From NCBI GenBank assembly GCA_947450475.1, contig CANFVK010000002.1, forward strand, positions 62,001 through 126,000: a DNA stretch of 64,000 nt. Reading direction: 5' to 3'. A program made the translations under genes and the position numbers. Each line of letters starts with the position of its first letter. Positions within the stretch are counted from its first letter, which is position 1. The notes under the pieces were generated by a model that made no database searches, was not told the origin of the DNA, and saw only the letters and a list, made by a program, of their open reading frames with translations. The DNA is from Bacteriovoracaceae bacterium (GTDB lineage: Bacteria; Bdellovibrionota; Bacteriovoracia; Bacteriovoracales; Bacteriovoracaceae). Positions 17,728 through 26,571 of this stretch are shown here, piece by piece.

Positions 17728-18294
17728 GTGAATATCTTTAAAAAATATAAATATCCCATTTTTTTGACTTTAATTAATTTTTTAATATTGTTTTATTTTC
17801 AACATCAAATCAAACCTAGCATTGTCAAAGAAACAGTTGCAACTTCAGGAGTTGAAACTTCACTTATCTTCATGATCGATAACAATCAATTTGGATCACG
17901 AATGGCAAATGACTATTTAACCTGGAGCCAATTAATCATGGATAATCCATCGATTAGATACCAATACTCCTTTGTAAAAACGAGTCCCATGGCAAAAGTA
18001 ATCAGAGAAGAATTCTCTGGCGAATGCTCCTACCCCGCAAAATCAGATACTGCTATTTCTAAAATCGTTGTTAATTCTAATGTGGATCTTGTCGCTAAAA
18101 AAAATGAATTAAAGGATATGATAAAATCTGGAAAAAGATTTATGCTTATTAATCATGGCTCAAGTTTTTATATTAAATCACCCGATGGAAAGATTCTAAC
18201 TATTGACACCAGATACCCACTTGAGGCTAATCCCGTATCAGTGCAAGAAGTGGGTTCGCCCCTCGCTGAAGTTTTCCAGGGTGCAGTTGATTAA
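17728..18294 (+). CDS. Membrane-anchored hypothetical protein, GTG start
   Basis: A 188-aa protein that appears to start with GTG at 17728. A single N-terminal membrane helix (YPIFLTLINFLILFYF, about 9-24) anchors a periplasmic domain. The domain has FMIDNNQFGSRMANDYLTW near 48-66 and ends in a beta-rich segment. Two cysteines or fewer are seen and there is no known family. The ribosome site is weak, so the exact start is uncertain. It stands alone between divergent and convergent minus-strand genes, 3 bp from the convergent hydrolase stop. Confidence 0.6.
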   Translation: MNIFKKYKYPIFLTLINFLILFYFQHQIKPSIVKETVATSGVETSLIFMIDNNQFGSRMANDYLTWSQLIMDNPSIRYQYSFVKTSPMAKVIREEFSGECSYPAKSDTAISKIVVNSNVDLVAKKNELKDMIKSGKRFMLINHGSSFYIKSPDGKILTIDTRYPLEANPVSVQEVGSPLAEVFQGAVD

Positions 18295-18296
18295 AT

Positions 18297-19046
18297 TTAA
18301 TTTAAATTAATCATTGTTATTTGTTCAGCTAACCAAAGTGGTTCATCTAGAGGCAGATCATGACCAGCTGTTGGGTGTATAATTAGCTTTGCTTTAAAAA
18401 AAGCTGCTAAGTTTTTCGAGCATTGAATATCAACTAATTTATCTTGAGCTGATCCAATAAAATAAATCTTGGCATCTATTTTATTTTTTATAAAAATATT
18501 TTTTGCTAAAAATAATTGTCTGAAAAAATTACTATTTCTAACTCGGTTTTCTTTTGCAAACTCAGAAAACCTTAACAAGTACTTATCAATATTTGCTTGA
18601 TAATTTGAAGTAATATCTAAAATGGTTTTCTCTCGCTCGAAAACATCTCTTTTCATTAAACCATTAATCATTTTTAAATAATTTTGGGGAAGTAGTCTTT
18701 GTTTAAAATTCGAAAATTGTGCCAAAGAAGAATTAATCACTATGACTCTTTGAATATTTTTAGGAAATAGCTCTGCCCATTTAAGTACAATCATTCCCCC
18801 CAAAGATATTCCACAAAGATTATAGGGTTCATTGCTTTTTATGATTTCACTTTTTTGCAAAAGAACATTTATTAAATCATAAGGTGAAGTAGGTGAAACT
18901 TCTTTTGATAAGTAACCATTACCTGGAATTTCTAAGAATTCAGCTCTGGCATCTGGGTTCATTTTTTTGAAAATTTCAACAAAATCTCCCCAATGAACGC
19001 TTCCTCTTGATAAGCCACGAACAAAAATCCAGTTACTTTTATTCAT
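18297..19046 (-). CDS. Alpha/beta hydrolase, BioH/MenH-like size
   Basis: A 249-aa soluble alpha/beta hydrolase. The triad is visible: Ser81 in GISLGG, Asp in AQDKLVD near 199-205, and His in AGHDLPLD near the end. The strand EIPGNGYLSK sits where other family members have the D-x-x-G-x-G turn. Its start overlaps the end of the M14 peptidase gene by 8 bp, so it is the last gene of the arginase-acyltransferase-M14-hydrolase run. Substrate is unknown. The context suggests lipid or amide chemistry. Confidence 0.8.
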   Translation of the reverse strand: MNKSNWIFVRGLSRGSVHWGDFVEIFKKMNPDARAEFLEIPGNGYLSKEVSPTSPYDLINVLLQKSEIIKSNEPYNLCGISLGGMIVLKWAELFPKNIQRVIVINSSLAQFSNFKQRLLPQNYLKMINGLMKRDVFEREKTILDITSNYQANIDKYLLRFSEFAKENRVRNSNFFRQLFLAKNIFIKNKIDAKIYFIGSAQDKLVDIQCSKNLAAFFKAKLIIHPTAGHDLPLDEPLWLAEQITMINLN

Positions 19047-20052
19047 ACCACTTATCCAAGGCCATTTTCTGAAGCTTATTCCTCATTTGTGAGTCAGATT
19101 CACTCCAAACTGAGTTAGAATAAAGTGCTTTTAGCAGAAAATCGAAAAGCAAATTATGGCGACGATATGTTCGCTTTAATCGGTGTTCTTTGATTGGATT
19201 GAACATTCCTTGTTTACTGAAAATTTGTAATGGATTTTTTCTTACCCATATCCAAGACCCCATCTCAAGAGTTAGTGGTAAAAATATCAAGGTAGGATTT
19301 ACTTCTTTTAGTTTTAAATAAAAATAATCCCAAATATCACCATTTAGTAAATAGCCTTTTGATTGTGGTTCCACTCGATAAACATGATAAGGATGCGTTT
19401 GCTCAAAAAGCCGATTAAGCGAATACATTTCAGGCAAATTATCAAAGGGGGACTTAGTATACGAAAAAGGAAACCAAAGTCTATCCTTCATGCCAAAACC
19501 AGAATGAAAATCAACAGAAATGACACATTTACTTTCTCTGCATGTTTTAAAAAATTTAACATAAAGCGCATTATTTTCTTCTTCAATTACATTTTCTTCA
19601 CCTTGGTACCAAGGTAAATGCTTACTTAGTCGCTGGCCTCCCAATAAAAAATGAGTTTTATCTATGGCCACAACTGGAGAATTTCTCATAAGGTCAACAT
19701 CATTTCCATTGGACCGCTTGAATTTTGAATAACCAACTGGATTAACTAACGGAATAAAGACTAATCTTATTTTTTCGAATAACTCTTGGTGAGCGCGGTC
19801 CCAAAGAAGTCGATCGAGCGTTGTTTTAAGCAAACTCCAAGCCAGCTGAGCACCTACTCTTTCGATACCATGTACGCCACCAGTAATGAAAAGAGTTGGG
19901 GAGTCGGGGCTTTTTGATCCAATAGTAAATGAATAAATGGGATAATGATCACCTTTAAAGACAATCTCGCTGAGAGTTTCAAACTCAACTAAATTCTTAA
20001 GTGGACCATCCTGTTTCACCATTTTTCCAAGCTTGGCGAGATCTTTTATCAT
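19039..20052 (-). CDS. M14-family zinc carboxypeptidase
   Basis: A 337-aa protein without signal peptide and with the M14 zinc-peptidase layout. His61 and Glu64 come from GGVHGIERVG, and the arginine/asparagine substrate motif is VNPVGYSKFKRSNGNDVDLM. The third zinc ligand His183 is in VDFHSGFG and the catalytic Glu263 is in LTLEMGSW. The family includes carboxypeptidases, murein-peptide amidases and aspartoacylase-like deacylases, and the substrate cannot be chosen by motif alone. It lies 8 bp downstream of the OlsB-like gene and overlaps the hydrolase gene. It could act on a small acyl-amino acid in the same pathway. Confidence 0.83.
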   Translation of the reverse strand: MIKDLAKLGKMVKQDGPLKNLVEFETLSEIVFKGDHYPIYSFTIGSKSPDSPTLFITGGVHGIERVGAQLAWSLLKTTLDRLLWDRAHQELFEKIRLVFIPLVNPVGYSKFKRSNGNDVDLMRNSPVVAIDKTHFLLGGQRLSKHLPWYQGEENVIEEENNALYVKFFKTCRESKCVISVDFHSGFGMKDRLWFPFSYTKSPFDNLPEMYSLNRLFEQTHPYHVYRVEPQSKGYLLNGDIWDYFYLKLKEVNPTLIFLPLTLEMGSWIWVRKNPLQIFSKQGMFNPIKEHRLKRTYRRHNLLFDFLLKALYSNSVWSESDSQMRNKLQKMALDKWYE

Positions 20053-20060
20053 ATGAGCTA

Positions 20061-20897
20061 TTATTGAATAACTTGAAATCGCTTAGCAAGTGAATTAGTC
20101 ATGTCTTCTTTTTTTAAAACAGTAAGTAAATCTATACAGTCAAAATCTCGATCAAAAGCAGGCTCACTCGCGATCTTAGCTCCAAACTTTATATATGATT
20201 TAAGAAGAGGTGGAATAATCTCTTCGGCTTCCTTTACTTGCTCAGCAGTAAGCCCTTTTTTAAAATATGCTTGCCAAATATCAAAGTCATTCATTAAAAA
20301 TTCTTTTGTAGGTGATGAGTAAAGATTTTCGCTAATTGCTCCCTGCGCTGCTAGATACTGATAAATGAGTGCCGATTGGGCGACAGAATTTATTTTAACA
20401 CTAGAGCAACCAAATAATATATTGGCTCCTGACAAATTCATGTACTCTGTTATACCTCTCCATAACAAAGAAAGTACCGTTCCCCTACGATGATCTTTAT
20501 GAATACAAGCTCTACCTAATTCAAGATGAGGGCCTTTTAGTTTGAAAACATTTACTAAATTAAATTCGGTTTGCGTATAGGACATTGATGAAAATGTAGA
20601 ACAATTGAGGCGATATGTGCCAATGACTTTGTTTGACTCTTTATGAACAATGATTAAATGATCAAATAGCGAATCAAACTTATCTACATCAATTCCATCA
20701 TGCTCTAAACCTTGAAATTCTTTATAAAAAACTTCATGACGCAATTTTAAACTATCTATTAGCTCTTGATGAGATCCCGCAGTTTTTAAAACATATGTTC
20801 CACTGTTGATTGAGATATTTAGCTTAGACTGAAATTTATAGACCCCATTCCATCTCATTAATGTTTGTTGTTTGAAATTTCTTGCTAATGCTATCAT
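20061..20897 (-). CDS. OlsB/hemolysin-like GNAT N-acyltransferase
   Basis: A 278-aa protein of the GNAT-related group that includes ornithine N-acyltransferase OlsB and the so-called hemolysins. Diagnostic parts are LRHEVFYKEFQG with VDKFDSLFDHL (about 50-80), VIGTYRLN, LELGRACIHKDHRRG and LLWRGITEYM. OlsB transfers a 3-hydroxyacyl chain from acyl-ACP to the alpha-amine of ornithine to make lyso-ornithine lipid. The start overlaps the arginase gene by 62 bp. A second ATG at 20858 would shorten this overlap. Adjacent arginase makes ornithine, which supports the OlsB reading, but other members of the family acylate different amines. Confidence 0.75.
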   Translation of the reverse strand: MIALARNFKQQTLMRWNGVYKFQSKLNISINSGTYVLKTAGSHQELIDSLKLRHEVFYKEFQGLEHDGIDVDKFDSLFDHLIIVHKESNKVIGTYRLNCSTFSSMSYTQTEFNLVNVFKLKGPHLELGRACIHKDHRRGTVLSLLWRGITEYMNLSGANILFGCSSVKINSVAQSALIYQYLAAQGAISENLYSSPTKEFLMNDFDIWQAYFKKGLTAEQVKEAEEIIPPLLKSYIKFGAKIASEPAFDRDFDCIDLLTVLKKEDMTNSLAKRFQVIQ

Positions 20898-21801
20898 GCA
20901 TATCTCCCTGATCAGTATGTGTAAGCAAAGATCTTAAAAAATAAAAAGCTGTAATATAGGTTTGATCAACTTGAAGTACCGAGCCGATTTGCGGATTAAT
21001 TTCGACAACATCAACTGACTTGATAGCAGTATTCTTAAAGCACTTTCTACCTAATATTTCTAAATCTTCTGGATTAAGTCCCATCGGAACAGGAACTCCT
21101 GTTGAGAATGCATGGCCGGGATCAACACTGTCGATATCAAAACTAATATGAAGTGGTGATCTTCCAATAAGTGAAACGATCTCTTCGCTTATTGTATCCA
21201 TACCTTTTAGCCTAACGTCTTCAGAGGTATAATATAAAATCCCTAAACGTTTAATCGTATCTATTTCAAATGGATCTAAGTCTCTTAATCCTAAATAGAT
21301 AATTTTTTGGGGTTCTATATTGGAAATAAGCCATTGGAAATAATAAGTTGAAATATTTTCGAGATTACACAGTACTGCTAACGGCATACCATGAAAATTG
21401 CCTGTTAGTGATTGATTTGGAAGATTTAAATCAGCATGAGCATCAATCCACAAGACGTAACCATTTGCATGTTTTGAAGAAAATGCACTAACAGTACTTA
21501 AAGCAACACTATGATCCCCTCCCCAATTTATTAACGGTGTATTAAAACCTAGGAGAAATCTAGTCTTATCTTGAGCTTGTTTATAAATATCCCATTGGAA
21601 GTTTTTAATATCTAATACAGAAAATATTTTTTCACTTGGAGTAGTTTTATAACTATTAATGTCCCCAAAATCTGAAATTTCAATTCCTGAATTTTTTAAA
21701 ATTGAAAAGTAATTGCGAGCAAATTGCGGTGAGGAATTAAACCCTCTCTTGGATTGACCTAACTCTATTCCAAGACCAGAGAAATTTATAAAATTATTCA
21801 T
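20836..21801 (-). CDS. Arginase/agmatinase-family ureohydrolase, likely arginase
   Basis: A 321-aa manganese ureohydrolase with every metal motif in place: GGDHS (94-98), DAHADLN (120-126), a HGMPLA segment at 137-142 and SFDIDSVDP (220-228). The late TGVPVPMGL fits the arginase/formiminoglutamase branch. Members release urea or a related small amide from a guanidino compound. Arginase yields ornithine. It heads a minus-strand run continuing with an OlsB-like acyltransferase, an M14 peptidase and an alpha/beta hydrolase. The gene overlaps the acyltransferase start by 62 bp, so translation is probably coupled. Confidence 0.88.
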   Translation of the reverse strand: MNNFINFSGLGIELGQSKRGFNSSPQFARNYFSILKNSGIEISDFGDINSYKTTPSEKIFSVLDIKNFQWDIYKQAQDKTRFLLGFNTPLINWGGDHSVALSTVSAFSSKHANGYVLWIDAHADLNLPNQSLTGNFHGMPLAVLCNLENISTYYFQWLISNIEPQKIIYLGLRDLDPFEIDTIKRLGILYYTSEDVRLKGMDTISEEIVSLIGRSPLHISFDIDSVDPGHAFSTGVPVPMGLNPEDLEILGRKCFKNTAIKSVDVVEINPQIGSVLQVDQTYITAFYFLRSLLTHTDQGDMHDSISKKFQTTNINEMEWGL

Positions 21802-21878
21802 TTATAAAAATGATAGGAGATGAAATACAAAAAGTACTGTCAGGGTTTGATTAGATTATGATAAAACGTTCTTAATAA

Positions 21879-21983
21879 TTAATGCCCTTCGCAGTATTTT
21901 TTCCATTCCAGAGCATCTGCGACAATACTATCTACAAAAACTGGTTGGTGAAATTCTATACTCGCTTTTATTTTTTTAAGCAT
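21879..21983 (-). CDS. Possible 34-aa ORF coupled to the PHP gene
   Basis: An ATG at 21983 overlaps the last 8 nt of the PHP gene and opens a 34-codon frame (MLKKIKASIEFHQPVFVDSI, continuing to EWKKYCEGH). The overlap and its plausible amino-acid composition suggest translational coupling. It could be a small partner protein or a chance frame. No family is recognised. Confidence 0.4.
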   Translation of the reverse strand: MLKKIKASIEFHQPVFVDSIVADALEWKKYCEGH

Positions 21984-22710
21984 AATTGAATTGACCCGCT
22001 AAATTCTGTAATTCAATACCTTCTTTTTCTTCATAAAAAGTGAATTGAATTTCTTGATTTATAATAGCTGATTTTAGCGAATCAAAATCAAGTTCACAAC
22101 GAATTAGTGTCTTCCACGATCTGATGTGCTTTGGCTGATGAAAATCAGAATTAGCAATCATGGGTAAACCACTGTCCATGACTTCGTTAAATAAATGAGG
22201 CCCACTTGCCACTTCCCAAGCATCAAAGAGATCACCGAGTTCATTCCTTTGATCCCATAAGTGATATGTTTGATGCTCGAACATCCTGGTAGAAACGGGG
22301 TGAGCCGCAATAGCAAGAGCATCCTGACTTTTGATCTTTTTAATTAGATCTATTATTGCTCCGTCGGCTTTTATATATTCTTTAATCCCCAATGCTAAAA
22401 TATGTGCAGATCGACTAAAAGATAGTGAATTTTTAGTTATTTCAATTCCTGGAATAACCATCATCCCGTATTGCTTAAATGCTCGCACTCCTTCAAGTTC
22501 AATTTCTTTTAAGTACTCATTAAAAGTCGCTTTAGTTAAAGTTTTTCTTAAAAATTTTGAAGCTTTACCAATAAAAGTTGATTCTTCACAAAGATGATCT
22601 GTTATTGCAATAATTTTAAAACCTCGAATGCCGAAAAAATCGACTATTTCAGGGATGGTAAGCAGCCCATCGCTATAAGTAGAGTGTATATGTAAATCCG
22701 CCAACATCAT
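21976..22710 (-). CDS. PHP-domain metal-dependent phosphoesterase
   Basis: A 244-aa PHP-fold protein. It begins MMLADLHIHSTYSDG, the first metal-binding motif (HxH plus D), followed by IIAITDHL near 34-41 with the second motif. A conserved AAHPVS (about 145-150) supplies another histidine and NSDFHQPKH near 209-217 supplies the late Asp-x-His pair. Such stand-alone PHP proteins hydrolyse phosphate esters such as 3',5'-nucleotide bisphosphates or histidinol phosphate. The exact substrate is not indicated. It faces the divergent GH1 gene across 231 bp. Two adjacent ATG codons compete for the start. Confidence 0.85.
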   Translation of the reverse strand: MMLADLHIHSTYSDGLLTIPEIVDFFGIRGFKIIAITDHLCEESTFIGKASKFLRKTLTKATFNEYLKEIELEGVRAFKQYGMMVIPGIEITKNSLSFSRSAHILALGIKEYIKADGAIIDLIKKIKSQDALAIAAHPVSTRMFEHQTYHLWDQRNELGDLFDAWEVASGPHLFNEVMDSGLPMIANSDFHQPKHIRSWKTLIRCELDFDSLKSAIINQEIQFTFYEEKEGIELQNLAGQFNYA

Positions 22711-22941
22711 GAATTTATAGTAGTGCTAGGCTTTCACAAATGTCTCATTAAGATTTGATGGGATTTGCCAAGATATTGTTAAGTTTTTAAGTGAAAAATT
22801 CAATCTATCTTCAGCACTTGAAGATTCAAAATTATCAGAATGGTTAAAAATACACCAAAGCTATCAAATAAACAAATGCCCCCCTATTGCTGAAGTTGAT
22901 AATAAAACTTTAGTTTTCTTCAATTTGGTCGATAAACTCTT

Positions 22942-24357
22942 ATGATAATGTCGCACTTAAAGAAATTTTACCTACATCTCGTCGTGGGATTTTTCTCACT
23001 TCTCTTTTTGCTATTTTATTACTTTAATAATTACCGCCCAGATCGTAGTAGCTCGACTAGAGCACTTTCTTCTACAAGTAAAACATTTCCTGCAGATTTC
23101 AAATGGTGTGTTGCGACAGCAGCACATCAAATCGAAGGAGGCAATGTAAATAATGATTGGTGGGAATGGGAGCAATTGATCCCATCTAAAATAAAAAACA
23201 ATGACAGCTCAATCGTATCTACGGATCACTGGAATAAAATTGCTGAAGACACAAACTTGATGGTCGATTTAGGTATTAAGCAATATCGCTTCTCAATAGA
23301 ATGGAGCCGAATAGAACCTGAAGAAGGTAAATTTGACCAATCAGCTATGAAACATTACATTGAAGAAATTAAGGAAATTAAAAAAAATGGTATCGACCCC
23401 ATGGTCACACTTCACCATTTCACTTCTCCACTTTGGTTTTCGAAAATTGGTGGATGGGCAAACCCCAAGTCTCCTGAGAAATTTTTGGCATTTGTAAAAT
23501 TTGTTCGAAGTCAACTCGGTGGTAGTGTCGAACAATGGATTACATTTAATGAGCCCATGGTCATGTTGCTAGGTGGATATGCTAGTGGAATTTTTCCTCC
23601 AGGAATTAGCGATTGGAATCAACTCGCAATACCATTGCGCAATATTTTAATCTCCCACGCACAAGCCTATAAAGAACTTCATAAAAATGCAAAAGCATTG
23701 GTGGGTCTTGCACATCATTTGCGAGTGTTCGATCCGTATCACCAGTTAAATCCCATCCATATATACCTAGCATACGTTTTAGAAAAAGCCTTTAATTGGA
23801 CAATATTAAACGCTTTAAAAGATGGCGTTATTTCTGTTTCTGTTCCCACTCTTTTAAGTTATCACGAAGAAATCCCAATGCTTAAAAATACTCAAGATTT
23901 TATCGGAGTTAATTACTACTCTCGCGATTTTGTAAAATACAAGCCAAAAGAAAAAATAATTGCGGCCATTGTCCTCAAAGAGAAAAATCCAAAGACTGAT
24001 CTTAATTGGGAAATTTATCCTCACGGGATCCTTCGAATCTTGCGCAAGATTCACAATAAATTTGGAGATCTCCCAATATACGTAACTGAAAATGGAATCG
24101 CAGACGCAAAAGATTCCAAACGTTCTCAATATCTAATAGATCACTTATCAGAAATTCAACTAGCTATTGATGAAGGTATCGATGTTCGAGGCTATTGCCA
24201 TTGGTCACTTATGGATAACTTTGAATGGAACGAAGGTTACTCAGCACGATTTGGACTTTATGAAATGGACTATAAAACATTAAAAAGGATTCCGCGAAAA
24301 AGCGCTAGTTTATACAAAGAAATTATTCACCGTAACGCAATTTCAGTAGATAATTAA
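22942..24357 (+). CDS. Glycoside hydrolase family 1 beta-glucosidase, membrane-anchored
   Basis: A 471-aa GH1 enzyme. A single N-terminal membrane helix or uncleaved signal (about 9-27) is followed by the GH1 barrel. The start signature DFKWCVATAAHQIEGG is at 52-67. Acid/base Glu204 lies in TFNEP and nucleophile Glu383 in VTENG, with a late WSLMDNFEWNEGY substrate-site motif (421-433). GH1 enzymes release beta-linked glucose or galactose from disaccharides and glycosides. The N-terminal anchor places it on the periplasmic side, unusual for a family that is mostly cytoplasmic. It appears monocistronic. Confidence 0.93.
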   Translation: MIMSHLKKFYLHLVVGFFSLLFLLFYYFNNYRPDRSSSTRALSSTSKTFPADFKWCVATAAHQIEGGNVNNDWWEWEQLIPSKIKNNDSSIVSTDHWNKIAEDTNLMVDLGIKQYRFSIEWSRIEPEEGKFDQSAMKHYIEEIKEIKKNGIDPMVTLHHFTSPLWFSKIGGWANPKSPEKFLAFVKFVRSQLGGSVEQWITFNEPMVMLLGGYASGIFPPGISDWNQLAIPLRNILISHAQAYKELHKNAKALVGLAHHLRVFDPYHQLNPIHIYLAYVLEKAFNWTILNALKDGVISVSVPTLLSYHEEIPMLKNTQDFIGVNYYSRDFVKYKPKEKIIAAIVLKEKNPKTDLNWEIYPHGILRILRKIHNKFGDLPIYVTENGIADAKDSKRSQYLIDHLSEIQLAIDEGIDVRGYCHWSLMDNFEWNEGYSARFGLYEMDYKTLKRIPRKSASLYKEIIHRNAISVDN

Positions 24358-24390
24358 TAATACCCCACTCAATATTTCTTTGATTGAAAT

Positions 24391-25869
24391 CTATTTTAAG
24401 TGACAACCAAACTCTGGATGAAGTTGATCGTAAGTAGAAATAGCTATAGGTTCTGACCTAAAACTTAAAACTTTTACTAAAAATTTAGCCAACGCCGTTT
24501 GCTCTACCGAAATTGAATTGGCAATTTTTGATACTCGAGTTAGCAGTTTAGCTGCGGGGATATTACTTCGTTCAATACAAGTTTTAAGATCTATTCCAGA
24601 AATAAAATGACATGAGCATACTGACTTTGAAACCGCGGCTTGTATCACATTACTTTGTAGACCAGTTTTTAAAGTTTTAAACATTTGACCAATGGTGGTT
24701 TTAGATGAAGCCGGAGGAGGTATGATTTTACCTTCAGGATAAGAAGGATCATGAAAACATCCAATGGCCTTGCTGATAAATACATCAATTTTTGAATTAT
24801 ATTCTTCGTCATGGCCGGTTCGGGCAATAACCATATCTTGTGAAGGTAGTACTACCAAAAACTGCCCATAGTGCCCAAGGGCCACAAGAGCATCGTCTGG
24901 AGAAGCAGGATAAGGTTTACCAAAATTAGGCTTTACCGCTCTATTGAGCCAGATAGATCCACCATATACACCATCGTCAGTAATATCTTTGATCACTGTT
25001 CCTGGCGAAAGGTAACCTGGTGAAACAGTAGACATTTTTTTAATCCAATCTTCACTTAAAATTTCTTTACCGTTCCAAATACCGTGATTTAAATACAGGT
25101 AGCCAAGCTTGGCCATCTCACGAGGAGTCGCAAATGCTGAAGATCCTCCATTAAATACACCTTTATGGTCGCGCTCAAATCGGACATTTCCCATTCCAAG
25201 TGGATTAAAAAGATTTTTCCATGGCATTTGATCATAATCTTGGCCGTAAGCTATTTTTAAAACCCCCATGGTAAGAACAGGTGCACCAGTAGAATAATTA
25301 AACTGATAACCTGGTCCCTCTGGAATAATTTTTCGGGTTAATGCAAAATCTACCATATTGCGATGAGCAGCTCCATAAAGCATGCTCAATACGGGACTTT
25401 GTTCGATATCGCCAGCATAATATTCATTCCAAATATAGCCAGTATCTAGATATAAAAGATTTTGCAGTTTAATTTTTTGATAATTTTCTTCAAAATCTGG
25501 GCGAGGAAAATATTGATGAAGGTAATCATCAAGAGAAACCTTACCATCTTTTACTGCGATTCCTAAGAGAGTTGCGGTAATCGTTTTTGAAATAGACCAA
25601 AGAGTATGTGGGGTGTTTGGCGAATAATGTGGATCATAGTACTCAAATTGAAGCAAGCCATCCTTTATGACAACGAGACCATCTGTTAAAAACTTTTTTG
25701 ATTGAATAGCAAATTTCTTGAATTCTTGACAAGTAGGAGTCGACATTCGCGTTTGTGTTTCACCTGAGATATTCCAAGCTGGAATCGGCCAACGTATTCC
25801 GTTTATATCTATAGTATCAGCGAAACTCGAAGTTATTTGAATTAAGAAGAAAAAAAATAAAAATTTCAT
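24391..25869 (-). CDS. Secreted serine hydrolase, class C beta-lactamase/S12 family
   Basis: A 492-aa exported protein with signal peptide (MKFLFFFFLIQITSSFA). The S12/beta-lactamase-C hallmarks are WSISKTIT with Ser92 and Lys95, an F-x-Y-S motif (FNYSTGAP) with the catalytic Tyr, and GHYGQFLVVLPSQDMVIAR in place of the KTG-type motif. Members are esterases, D-aminopeptidases or penicillin-recognising enzymes. The residues here do not tell which. The C-terminal 100 residues carry extra cysteines (CSC, C at DLKTCIERS). It likely acts in the periplasm. Confidence 0.85.
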   Translation of the reverse strand: MKFLFFFFLIQITSSFADTIDINGIRWPIPAWNISGETQTRMSTPTCQEFKKFAIQSKKFLTDGLVVIKDGLLQFEYYDPHYSPNTPHTLWSISKTITATLLGIAVKDGKVSLDDYLHQYFPRPDFEENYQKIKLQNLLYLDTGYIWNEYYAGDIEQSPVLSMLYGAAHRNMVDFALTRKIIPEGPGYQFNYSTGAPVLTMGVLKIAYGQDYDQMPWKNLFNPLGMGNVRFERDHKGVFNGGSSAFATPREMAKLGYLYLNHGIWNGKEILSEDWIKKMSTVSPGYLSPGTVIKDITDDGVYGGSIWLNRAVKPNFGKPYPASPDDALVALGHYGQFLVVLPSQDMVIARTGHDEEYNSKIDVFISKAIGCFHDPSYPEGKIIPPPASSKTTIGQMFKTLKTGLQSNVIQAAVSKSVCSCHFISGIDLKTCIERSNIPAAKLLTRVSKIANSISVEQTALAKFLVKVLSFRSEPIAISTYDQLHPEFGCHLK

Positions 25870-26075
25870 AAAGTGGCACTCTTCCTTGAGTTCAATAAAT
25901 CTAAGTAACTTTTATAGAATAACCAAACTGCAAATGTAAATTGACAATTTATTACAGTCACAATTTCAAACACTTAAGATTTAATGCGGATTACATATTA
26001 ACAAAAATCTAACACAATTTTTTAAAATTTTGAGCTAAAAGTACATTATTGAAAAACATTAAAATTGGAGAAAAA

Positions 26076-26555
26076 ATGAAAACTTTATTAGCACTTATTC
26101 TTGTTTCAATTATTCCGCCCATGGCAGTAGCCGGACCTGAAGATCATATGTATGAAACTTGCTATACAGCAACAACAATTACGCCTAATGAAATACCATC
26201 AACATTTTGTTTTGATTATATGCAATTAGATTCAGATAAGAAATTTCTTTATACATCTGGTTTTGCATCAAATCTTCCACAAAGCTTAAAAGTTGAATCT
26301 TTTATTTACCAGACAGAAGATAGAGTTCGATTTTCAGCAACTGAAAAAATCGTAAACGTTTGGGAAAGTGGTTGTGGTGAAGGCTTTACCGCTACATTAA
26401 AAATAAATGGCGTATCGGACATTACTCAAGGAGAACAAATAAATGCTAAAGAATTGTCAATCAATGTTGATTTATATCAAACGAACGATACTTGTCATTC
26501 AATGCCTTATGAGACAACTATTGTTTACAAATTATCTAAGAAATTAACTAAATAA
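26076..26555 (+). CDS. Small secreted protein, unknown function
   Basis: The ATG at 26076 has a GGAG ribosome site (ATTGGAGAAAAA) and begins a signal peptide (MKTLLALILVSIIPPMAVA). The in-frame codon further upstream lacks this. The mature part is about 140 residues, beta-rich with five cysteines (for example ETCYTATTI and SGCGEGF) that may pair. No family is recognised. It lies 16 bp before a seven-helix membrane protein on the same strand, so they may act together at the envelope. Confidence 0.6.
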   Translation: MKTLLALILVSIIPPMAVAGPEDHMYETCYTATTITPNEIPSTFCFDYMQLDSDKKFLYTSGFASNLPQSLKVESFIYQTEDRVRFSATEKIVNVWESGCGEGFTATLKINGVSDITQGEQINAKELSINVDLYQTNDTCHSMPYETTIVYKLSKKLTK

Positions 26556-26571
26556 GAGTGTAAAAATAATT

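Noticed and set aside
25870-25890. Sigma-54-like sequence GTGGCACTCTTCCTTG before the S12 hydrolase
   Set aside because: The -12 GC element is missing and the site lies on the wrong strand relative to its gene.
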